A stretch of DNA of 64,000 bases from a virus: positions 1 to 64,000 of the IMG/VR virus record IMGVR_UViG_3300009068_000028; one strand, 5' to 3'. The translations under genes and the position numbers were made by a program. This document shows positions 15,293 to 24,800 of the stretch, one piece after another; position 1 is the first letter of the stretch; every line of letters begins with the position of its first letter. The notes under the pieces are model-generated. The model was not told the origin of the DNA and made no database searches. It worked only from the letters and a program-made list of their open reading frames with translations.

Positions 15293-18200
15293 ATGGCTGA
15301 AGATGCAAATGCTAATATACGCATAGATATTGACACTACCGCTGCTACTGCAGCACTTAAAGCACTACAAGGTCAAATCGCAAGATTTCACACAGAGATG
15401 GCTCGTGGTGGAGCAGTAGCTGGTCAAAACGCTTCCAAACTACAGCAAGACCTAATAAACTCTATTAATGCTGGTGGTCAGTTCCAAGCTGGAATGACTA
15501 AGGTTCAGTCAACCACCGAAGCATTTACTACTGCCCTTGAGAAAAACAAACTTTCGATGGGGCAGTATTTTAGATACGCTGGGGCATCAACAAAAACATT
15601 CGGACGATTCTTCCGTGGCGAATTTGAAACAATTACAAAGGTAGCTACCGAAAGAGTCAAAGATCTTCAGACTCAATATATCTCAATGGGTCGTGATGCC
15701 AACGGAGCACTACAATCAATCAAGGTTAGACCACTAACTCTTGATATGAATGACCTTGCAACACAAACAATGATTACTGCACAGAAGCAGCAATTATATA
15801 ATCAATTGCTTAAGCAAGGGTCTACTAATCTTCTAAACTTTGGTAAGAATACTCAGTGGGCTGGTCGTCAGCTTATGGTTGGTTTTACCCTTCCCCTCAC
15901 ATTATTTGCTAGTTCAGCTGCCAGATCTTTTATGGAAATTGAAAAGCAGGTAATTAGAATTCGTCGTGTTTATGGAGACTTCTCTACAACAGTTGCAGAA
16001 ACCGACCAGATGATTGATTCAATCAAAACTCTTGCAGGAGAGTATACCAAGTACGGTGTTGCAGTTTCAGACACCCTAGGACTTGCGGCTGAAGCGGCAG
16101 CTGCTGGTAAGTCAGGTCAAGAGCTTTTAGCTCAAATATCTCAAGCTACTCGTCTAGCAGTTCTTGGTAACGTAGAACAAACCCAGGCTCTTGAAACAAC
16201 CATGTCTGTTACTAACGCTTTTGGTGTTGCTACTGAAGATCTTGCCAATAAAATTGACTTCCTTAACGCAGTAGAAAACCAATCTGTTACATCGATTGAA
16301 GACCTTACCATTGCTATTCCCAAGGCTGGACCTGTTGTTCAACAGCTTGGTGGAGACGTAGAGGACTTGGCATTCTTCCTTACAGCAATGAAGGAAGGTG
16401 GAATTAATGCTTCTGAAGGTGCTAACGCACTCAAGTCTGGTCTTGCTGCACTCATTAATCCAACTGGAAAAGCAAAAGAAATGCTTCAAGGATTTGGAAT
16501 TAACATTGAAAAAATTGTTAACTCAAACAAGGGAGACATTAAAGGACTAGTGCTTGATTTTGCTTCCGCACTTGATACACTTAACCCACTAGATCGTGCT
16601 CGTGCAATTGAGCAACTATTTGGTAAGTTCCAATTCTCACGTCTATCTACACTTTTCCAAAACGTCATTGGCGAGGGTACACAAGCAAGCCGTGTTCTTG
16701 AGCTAACAAAAGCAACTACACAAGAACTTGCAATTTTATCCCAACGAGAACTTAAAAAGGTAGAAGAGACAACTACCTATAAATTTGAAAAAGCTTTTGC
16801 AGATTTCCAAGCAGCTTTAGCACCTGTTGGAGAACAGTTCCTAAAAGCCATTACGCCAGTTATTGAATTTGGAACAAAACTTCTTAATCAGTTTAATAGC
16901 ATGGGTGATGGTGCAAAGAGTTTTGCTGTTATTCTGACTACCGTTGTGGCAGGTATTGGTCCTGTCTTGCTTATGACTGTTGGTCTTGTTGCTAACGGTG
17001 TTGCCAACCTTATCAAAATGTTCCAGGCACTTGGAACTATATTTAAGAAATCTGGGGCAGATACAACGACTCTCGGTCTACAAACAGACTATATGACTCA
17101 GCAACAAATTGAAGCAGCAGCAGTAGCAGCATCACTTAATCAGTCACACAGCAAACTTTCACAAACTTTTAGCGTAGAGGCTGCAGCATTAAATAACCTA
17201 ACGCTTGCTTATCAAAAAGCAGTTACTGCACAACGTGGATTTGCAATGCCTGGAGGTAGAGTTGCTGGATCAGCCACAAAGCCAAAAGGTTTTGCTAGTG
17301 GTGTAGTTAGCGTTCCTGGTCCGAAGGGTAAGGGTGATACAGTCCCTGCAATGCTATCACCAGGAGAAGCAGTTATTCCTGCTGACATGGCTAAGAAGTA
17401 TGGCGGTCTTATTCAGGGAATGGTTTTTGACAACATTCCTGGATACTCACAATCTAATATTAAAAAAGATGTTTCTATGTTTGGTGGACCACAAAGACTT
17501 CTTGCTCCATATACTGTTGGTGCTCGTGGAAACACTGCTGGTGGCTTTGGTGTAGATAGAACAGGAATTTCAGCACCAGACTCAATTGCAGAACTTGCAA
17601 TGTCTATGGTTGCAGCAACACTTACTGAGTCTGGTACTAGAATTTCAAACGGCGTAGTCGATTCTGTAGTTGGTCCAATTTCTTCTGCAGCAGAAGAAAT
17701 ATCTATATTACTACAAACTACCGCAGAAGAAATGGGTGACAATGCTACACATATCTCACAAGTAGTAAAAGCAAAACGAGAAGAAATAGATACAATTCTT
17801 AAAAGTAAGTCTGCACTACTTCCTTCAGATCAACAAGGAGCATTTGTTTCTGGATCCCAAAGACTCCTAGATCCAACACTAGAAGATGTTAGAACTGGAG
17901 GATATGCAAGAGTACCTGCAATTAGAGTTAATCCAGATACTGGAGTACCCACTAAAAAGGGTGCTTCTTGGTATACTGCACTAAAGGGTAAGGCACAATC
18001 ATTTAAAGCTAAATTAGCTACACTTAGAAGTAACCCAAATTTTGCAGGTCGTTTAATTGGATCTGCAGGAACACAGGCACACTTAGCACCAGAAAATCTT
18101 TCAATGTTAGGTGGAATGTCTCCAATGGGTGGTGCAGCTATGGGCTTATCGCCAGAATTACAGCAACCAGCTAGACAAAAATTATTAAATACAGTTAGAC

Positions 18201-21200
18201 TATATTTTACAAAATTGGGGCAAGAAGTTCCTAAAGAAATTGAAGCTGCAGTATTGGGTGGTGCTAGAGCGATCACTGCAACAGCATCGCCATCACAAGA
18301 AATGCATAATCTTGGAGTAGATATTGGTCAAGGAGCAATTAATGGGCTTGAGTCTAAAGTAGACGATGCAGCAAGAGCTGGAGAAAGTCTTGGACAAGCT
18401 GCTGCAAGTGGTACACAGGCTGGAGCAAGAGGACAACGAGGAAATAGAAGAGTTCAGACTGGAGTAGTCGGTGCAGGAGGATTCCCTGTAAGAACAACCC
18501 CAGAAGGATCTTCAATTATTATTGGTGATACAGGAAGATTTATACAAGAAGAAGAAAAGCCAGGTAAAAAACCGCTAACCCCATCTCAACAAGCTGCAAG
18601 AGATAAGATGATCCGTCGTCGTGCCATGAATGTAAAGATGCATTCTATGGGTGGACGAATTGCTGCTGGAGTTAAGGGTATGGGCGGTATGGGTGCAGGT
18701 ATGGGGCTTGCTATGGCTGGTGGAGCAGTAGGCATGATACCTGGTCTTCAAGAACTTGGAATGGCTATATCCCTGATTGGTCCACTTTTTATGATGATGA
18801 AGCCAGCAACTGTTGGTGTTATTGCAGCTTTAGGTTTACTAGCTTATGGAATTTATAAAACAATAGAGGCAGGAGAAGAGCAGCGTAAACAAGCATTAGC
18901 CCTTGGAAATTCTTTTGCTATGGGGTCAAAGGCATTACAGTCTATGTCTGAGGATATGGGAACAGTAAGTCTTAGTCAAAAACGTCAGGCAGATACAAAT
19001 GAATTACTTACAAGTACAACAGAAAAACAAATTTCTGCTGGAGAGCAATACTTAACAGAAACAGATAGCGGAAAGGCTCTTGTAGATGAAATAAAAACGT
19101 TACAGTCTAATAATATGTCTACTCAAGAAATTGGAGAACTTCTTGGAAATAAAATTTCTTATGCTGTTTCTCAAAATGTAATTACACAGCAACAAGGTGA
19201 AGGAATAATTGCTGCACTTGGAGTTATTTCTGGAAATCTTGGAGTAAGTACAATAGCTTCCAGCACATTAGAAAATACACAAAACCTTACACCAGGATTG
19301 GCTGCTAGTGGAGCTGCAAAAACAGCTTTTAATGCTGCTAAGAAATCAGACAGTTCTCTAACACAGCTTAGTGGTTCAGTATCTGCACTGTCAGTTGCTA
19401 CTGGTGGAGAAGACATAATTAACTCAAGATATGATTCATTAATTAAAGAATTAAAACTTCAAAAAGAGAAAGCAAAAACAAAAGAAGAAGAGCTTCTTTT
19501 AGAAGGAAAAATTGGAGATTTAGAGTCACAAAGAATAACTGATCTAAAAGATCAAAGAGAACTTCAAAAAGAAATTAAAACTTATATAGAAACAAAAGCA
19601 TTTGCCTTAACGCGAGGCGGAGCTTTTAATGCAGCACCCTATATATCTATGATGAAAGAAATTTTTGGAGAGACTAGCGACGAGTATAAAGCCGCATTGA
19701 GTCTTATGACAGATGAAAATAACAAAGCATTTGGTAGAGAATTTTTAGTTAATATCGGAACAAGTCTTGCAACTAAAGAGCTAAATCCAGGAGCTTTAGA
19801 AACACTACTATCATATGCCAAAGAAAACAAAAATTTTGTTGCAGCATATAACCTATCAGTTACAACTTCTGGCGATATTGAAACACTTGATACTCTTGGA
19901 AAACTTCAAGCATTAGACGCAACATCAGATCAAGTAACAGTTGCCTTAAACTTAATAAATTCTGGAAAATCTGCAGAAGATGTAACTGGAGCTTATCAAG
20001 ATCTTCTTGGTGCTAAGGCTGGAGGTATTGGTGTCGGCGTTGATATTGACGAATCCGCAATTAGAAAATATTTAAATGATCTAAATGCAATAAAAGAAGC
20101 AACACCAAAAGATGGAAAGTTTACAGTTCAATTTCTTGCAGATTACGTCGGAGGAGAAGAGGCTGCAAAAGCAATTTTAGATAGCGAAACTTTTCAGAAA
20201 CTTCCTAAAAAGAAAAAGGCAGAATATATTGCAACCTATAAAGCTTTTCTTACAGGAAGTATTGATAAAGGATCAACTGCATATACTGCCTGGAAAACAT
20301 TAATGAACAAAACTGGTGAAGATACTAGTGATACAGCATTTGTTCGATGGACCCTAAGTAAAATTGAAGGTGCTGGAGAAGGCGGCGGTAGTGGTCCAGG
20401 TCCTACCCCTACTCCCGATCCTCCTGTTGGGGGCGGTGGAAGCCCTGCCGATACTACTACAGAAGATTCAGTAATGGCAAGACTTCAAAAAAGATTAGCT
20501 AAACAAAATGCATTATTAAATGTTATTTCTCTTAAAGAAGCTAAAATTAATAAAAGATTTGATGAACGTAAAAAAGCCCTTGAAGAAATTGCAAAGCTTA
20601 ATGGCAAAATTGCAGAACAACAAAAAGGTCAGCTAGACGTTGCGGATGCGTTAACACGTGGAGACATTGCTTCCGCTGCACGAGCGGTACAAGCAGAAAG
20701 AGTCCGTGCTGCTGCCCTTGCTCAAGAACAACAAATGCTTTCTCTTGAACGACAAAGACAAGCAGAACTTGCAAACGTTATGTTTAAAGGAAAAACAAGA
20801 GAAGAAGTAGAAGCAAAAATTGCTAGATTAAATATGAAAATTGCAAAACGTGAATACAGAACTGCTGCTAGTGGAGGTATGATAAGAGGATACGCTAGTG
20901 GAGGTATGATGAATGGATACTCTGGTGGAGGAATGATGAAAAGATATTCTGTTGGTGGTAAAGTTGTTTCATATTTTGCCGATGGTGGAAGTCCTTTAGG
21001 TTCAGATACCGTTCCTGCCATGCTTACTCCTGGAGAGTTTGTTATTAAACGACCTGCCGTTCAAGATTTCGGGGTAAAGAATCTACAAGCAATCAATAGT
21101 GGCAGTAATCCATCTTCAGGCGTGTATAATTATAGTATCAGCGTAAACGTTAGCACAGAGGCAAACCCAGATCAGATTGCACGAGCAGTAGCACAAAACG

Positions 21201-21244
21201 TAAAGCGTACAGAATCTTACAGAATAAGGGGTAACAGGCTATAA
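15293..21244 (+). CDS. Tail tape measure protein
   Basis: This 1983-residue protein sets tail length and helps DNA ejection. Residues 180-420 hold the TP901-type core (NTQWAGRQLMVGFTLPLTLF, GKSGQELLAQISQATRLAVL, LTAMKEGGINASEGANAL). Hydrophobic stretches lie near residues 540-580 and 1125-1190. A KGDTVPAMLSPGEAVIPADM motif near residue 680 recurs near the C-terminus as GSDTVPAMLTPGEFVIKRP. Just before the second copy are four GGM/GGK-type repeats (ASGGMIRGY, ASGGMMNGY). At the usual 1.5 angstrom per residue the tail would be about 300 nm. A Pro/Gly-rich hinge lies near residue 1700. Arginine codon choice moves from CGT towards AGA along the gene. Confidence 0.92.
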   Translation: MAEDANANIRIDIDTTAATAALKALQGQIARFHTEMARGGAVAGQNASKLQQDLINSINAGGQFQAGMTKVQSTTEAFTTALEKNKLSMGQYFRYAGASTKTFGRFFRGEFETITKVATERVKDLQTQYISMGRDANGALQSIKVRPLTLDMNDLATQTMITAQKQQLYNQLLKQGSTNLLNFGKNTQWAGRQLMVGFTLPLTLFASSAARSFMEIEKQVIRIRRVYGDFSTTVAETDQMIDSIKTLAGEYTKYGVAVSDTLGLAAEAAAAGKSGQELLAQISQATRLAVLGNVEQTQALETTMSVTNAFGVATEDLANKIDFLNAVENQSVTSIEDLTIAIPKAGPVVQQLGGDVEDLAFFLTAMKEGGINASEGANALKSGLAALINPTGKAKEMLQGFGINIEKIVNSNKGDIKGLVLDFASALDTLNPLDRARAIEQLFGKFQFSRLSTLFQNVIGEGTQASRVLELTKATTQELAILSQRELKKVEETTTYKFEKAFADFQAALAPVGEQFLKAITPVIEFGTKLLNQFNSMGDGAKSFAVILTTVVAGIGPVLLMTVGLVANGVANLIKMFQALGTIFKKSGADTTTLGLQTDYMTQQQIEAAAVAASLNQSHSKLSQTFSVEAAALNNLTLAYQKAVTAQRGFAMPGGRVAGSATKPKGFASGVVSVPGPKGKGDTVPAMLSPGEAVIPADMAKKYGGLIQGMVFDNIPGYSQSNIKKDVSMFGGPQRLLAPYTVGARGNTAGGFGVDRTGISAPDSIAELAMSMVAATLTESGTRISNGVVDSVVGPISSAAEEISILLQTTAEEMGDNATHISQVVKAKREEIDTILKSKSALLPSDQQGAFVSGSQRLLDPTLEDVRTGGYARVPAIRVNPDTGVPTKKGASWYTALKGKAQSFKAKLATLRSNPNFAGRLIGSAGTQAHLAPENLSMLGGMSPMGGAAMGLSPELQQPARQKLLNTVRLYFTKLGQEVPKEIEAAVLGGARAITATASPSQEMHNLGVDIGQGAINGLESKVDDAARAGESLGQAAASGTQAGARGQRGNRRVQTGVVGAGGFPVRTTPEGSSIIIGDTGRFIQEEEKPGKKPLTPSQQAARDKMIRRRAMNVKMHSMGGRIAAGVKGMGGMGAGMGLAMAGGAVGMIPGLQELGMAISLIGPLFMMMKPATVGVIAALGLLAYGIYKTIEAGEEQRKQALALGNSFAMGSKALQSMSEDMGTVSLSQKRQADTNELLTSTTEKQISAGEQYLTETDSGKALVDEIKTLQSNNMSTQEIGELLGNKISYAVSQNVITQQQGEGIIAALGVISGNLGVSTIASSTLENTQNLTPGLAASGAAKTAFNAAKKSDSSLTQLSGSVSALSVATGGEDIINSRYDSLIKELKLQKEKAKTKEEELLLEGKIGDLESQRITDLKDQRELQKEIKTYIETKAFALTRGGAFNAAPYISMMKEIFGETSDEYKAALSLMTDENNKAFGREFLVNIGTSLATKELNPGALETLLSYAKENKNFVAAYNLSVTTSGDIETLDTLGKLQALDATSDQVTVALNLINSGKSAEDVTGAYQDLLGAKAGGIGVGVDIDESAIRKYLNDLNAIKEATPKDGKFTVQFLADYVGGEEAAKAILDSETFQKLPKKKKAEYIATYKAFLTGSIDKGSTAYTAWKTLMNKTGEDTSDTAFVRWTLSKIEGAGEGGGSGPGPTPTPDPPVGGGGSPADTTTEDSVMARLQKRLAKQNALLNVISLKEAKINKRFDERKKALEEIAKLNGKIAEQQKGQLDVADALTRGDIASAARAVQAERVRAAALAQEQQMLSLERQRQAELANVMFKGKTREEVEAKIARLNMKIAKREYRTAASGGMIRGYASGGMMNGYSGGGMMKRYSVGGKVVSYFADGGSPLGSDTVPAMLTPGEFVIKRPAVQDFGVKNLQAINSGSNPSSGVYNYSISVNVSTEANPDQIARAVAQNVKRTESYRIRGNRL

Positions 21245-21873
21245 TGGGATATTTTGACGGTAGACAGAAATACGGCAGACCACAAGGAATGATGTGGACT
21301 GAGAGTAAAGACACTTATAATGCACTTACAGTACCAGCTACAGTAACAGGTCAATCAACTATTCTGATTCTTTCAGACCACAACCGCTCTCCAATCAATG
21401 TTGATAAAATAAGAATTGAAACAAGAGATCGAATGATTAATGGTCGTATGCGTTCTTATCACACTGCAGACAAAATGTCAATTTCTGTTTCTTGGGAAAT
21501 GCTACCTTCACGATCATTTGCTGGAAATCCCCTCTTTAGCTCATCGACTGGTCTTCCACAGAACCCATTTATTGATAGAATAACTAATCCTAAAAATCCT
21601 GCTAACACTGCAGAATTTCAATACACGGTAGATGGTGGTGCAGGTGGGGTAGAGATTCTAGACTGGTACGAAAATCACACTGGACCATTCTGGGTATACC
21701 TTGCTTATGACAAATATAGTAACTTTGAAGCACAAAATAATCCATATGGATATTTAGATGTATACAACGAAGGTGTTGAAATGTACTTTGCAGACTTCTC
21801 TTATTCAATTGAAAAACGTGGGGCAAATAACTTTGATTACTACAACGTTTCTGTTACACTAGAAGAGGTATAA
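21244..21873 (+). CDS. Minor tail protein, distal-tail-like
   Basis: This 209-residue protein starts directly after the tape measure, overlapping its stop, where distal tail proteins lie in siphophages. It is beta-rich, with MSISVSWEMLPSRSFAG and a C-terminal FADFSYSIEKRG followed by YYNVSVTLEEV, a strand-rich ending typical of tail tube-like and distal-tail folds. The call is from position and fold impression. It overlaps the next large tail gene. Confidence 0.55.
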   Translation: MGYFDGRQKYGRPQGMMWTESKDTYNALTVPATVTGQSTILILSDHNRSPINVDKIRIETRDRMINGRMRSYHTADKMSISVSWEMLPSRSFAGNPLFSSSTGLPQNPFIDRITNPKNPANTAEFQYTVDGGAGGVEILDWYENHTGPFWVYLAYDKYSNFEAQNNPYGYLDVYNEGVEMYFADFSYSIEKRGANNFDYYNVSVTLEEV

Positions 21874-24800
21874 TGTTTGTAAATAGTAATGTTCAGTCAT
21901 ATCTGGAAACATCTGCAACTATTAATAGTGAGTCTCTAATCCTTGCTGAAATTAATATGAACTATGCCGAGAACTTTGATGCAATTGGAAACTATAGATA
22001 CCGCACAACAATTGCAAATCCAAATACTGCAAACTTTGGAGTTATAACAACAACGTATGACTCTACAGACGCTCTGAACGCCTACACAGGGGCAACGGAT
22101 TCTGATGTTGTTATTGATGGTGGAGTATCTGCAGATGCTAATAGCACCCCAGTAGTCTTTACATCTGTACAAGAAAGAAAGAAACTTTTGTTTTCTTTAG
22201 AAGATTGTTTTAATAGATTTAGACCAAGATCTGGAATTAACAAAGCAATATATTACGGTGACACAGTAAACTCACGATACTCGCACAGCGATGGTCCAGA
22301 CATGATGAGCAGACCTCGTTATTATGTTTCAGACAAAGAAGATAAGTTTAAATACTGGACATCGTTTAGACAAGAACAGTCTGGAAATGTGGCGGTAGAG
22401 AGAGGTATCTCTGCTAAAGCATGTGTAGTATCTGAAACACTAACAACATACCTAATCGACGATGCTGCACCATTTATTGTTTATAAAGAAAAAGTTCCAG
22501 TAAACAGGATTATTATTAAAATGCAAACACATGTTGGCTCAGTAAAACAAGACCCAATTAATTCAGGTTTATATCAAATGGTTTCAGACCCACTGTTTGA
22601 TGATACTAATACTATTGTAAACAGAACAGTGCCAATGGATTGGAAAGTTCAATACCTTGAAGAAAATTATGAAACAGGTGTTTTAACTTGGCAAGATGCA
22701 GTAGATTTTGGAACGCTTTACCCAGACGGTAAGAGCAGTGGCTCTCCAGTTATTTCAAGGGATGGGTATGTAGAACTTCATTACGGTAAAAACGAAGGCG
22801 ACTATAAATGGTATCTTGGCTCACAGTCACAATCAAGCAATACAGCAATTATGACTGATTTGAGCAATGTTGTAGAGCTTGGTCCACCAAATCAAATTGG
22901 TGAATACGAACAGTTTATGTTTATTAAAGGCTTAAGAATTGTTGTAAAAACAATGAGTAGACAAGATGTTCCATTTGAACTTATTGAACTTTCTCCACGA
23001 CTTGCTGCAGATTTTTCTTCAATTACAAAAGAATATAATACCAGCAGGGTTGCCTCAGATCTTGGAGTGAGCGGTATGCCAGTAGGACAGTTACTAGCCT
23101 CAACTGGATCAATTACAATAGCAGACTATGATCAAGTTCTAAATAAAAATAATCAAATTTCAAGCTCAAATCCAACTGGTAGCGTTATTGCTAATTTTGT
23201 AAATAGAAACCTTCAGCTAAAATTCTTTGAAGTAATTAAAGAAAATTTAGAAGATACTTCAACATGGTGTTATGTTCCAATCAAAACACTCTATGCAGAA
23301 TCATTTCCAGAGTTTGACAATGACTCTAGAATGGCAACCATACGATTACGAGACATGTTTTTTCATTTTGAATCAATGACTGCTCCACAAATTTTATTAA
23401 CAAATGTGTCTTTTAGTTATGCAATAGCAATGATTATGGACTCGATTGGATTTTCAAATTATGCATACTATAAATCAGTTAATGATAATGATCCGATTAT
23501 ACCGTTTTTCTTTGTAGCACCAGACACAAGCGTTGCACAAGTCCTTGAAGATTTGGCGGTATCAACTCAAACGGCTATGTTCTTTGACGAATACAATAAC
23601 TTTATTCTTATGAGCAAAAGATACATGATGCCAAATCCTGGAGATCGTCAACCAAACAATCCAGATGAAGAAATTAACTTTACTTTATATGGGACAACAG
23701 ACTTTGTTAAGACTGGTATATTAAATAATAAAACAGCTAACAATACATCCGTATTATCAAACATTAAGTCCGTCGGTTCAGTAAACAAAAACATTTTTAA
23801 TGATGGCTCAATTAAATATACTTCACGATACATTCAAAAAAGCTATGGAGAAATTAGGCAAGCTTCTTTTATTGACCAGGATAAAACTTGGCAATATAAG
23901 CCAGTATTGCTTTGGGAAATTGAACCTAGTGAAAACTCAAAGTCAATAAACGAAGAAAAAGCAAAGCAGGGGTCTTATGTTTTGTCTGCTATCCCTCTTA
24001 ACTCAAATCTATCTAATGTTATTCCTACAGTGCAGAGCAACCAAATAGTAAATAACATAATGGACTTGGGAGAAGGTGTTTATTGGATACCACGCTACAA
24101 TGGATATTTCTATGCAAACGGAGAAATGATTAAGTTTGATGCAGTAGAATATAACGTTGCAAAAGCACTGATTGGCTCTAACCTAACAACAACTACATCT
24201 ACAACCAGTAATGCTACTATTATTACAACTGCTTCTAGGATATTTAAAAATGTAAAACCTGGTCAAAAAGTTGTAAAAGTTTCTGGTGCTGGAAACGTTG
24301 CAGCCAACACAACCATATCTTCGGTAACACAAACAGAATCAGCTATTGATATATACGGAAAAGCAGGTATACAGATAATAACAACAATTACTTTATCATC
24401 TGCTGCAACAGCCGCTGGATCTATGACGTTTAATATTGAAGATACTTCAAGCAATGTTTTTATAAATAATGTTCAAGAATACCAAGATTATTTTGCACAA
24501 ATTCCATTTAATGGAAAAATGTATCCAACTGGACGTGTAAGAATTTTTGCAGAACCATTCTATGAATCATATACCGAAAACGGAATTGCAAAAACTAGAC
24601 TTAAAAATGGTGTAGTAAATAAACATGGTCGTGGTCAATTTAATACAAAGATAGTAGAACACTCTGCAGGTTTAGGAACACACTGGACAGACGACAATAA
24701 TATTTTTGGAATGTTTATGGATTCTGACTATTTGTTTGGTGATAAATCAAAGAAAGAACTTCCAGTACGAGTAGCGGTAGCAATACCAAGTCAGACTCCT

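Noticed and set aside
20875-20990. Internal GGAGGT-ATG pairs near the end of the tape measure gene
   Set aside because: The ATGs come right after the purine run, which is too close for a ribosome site. The pattern comes from the Gly-Gly-Met repeats of the protein.
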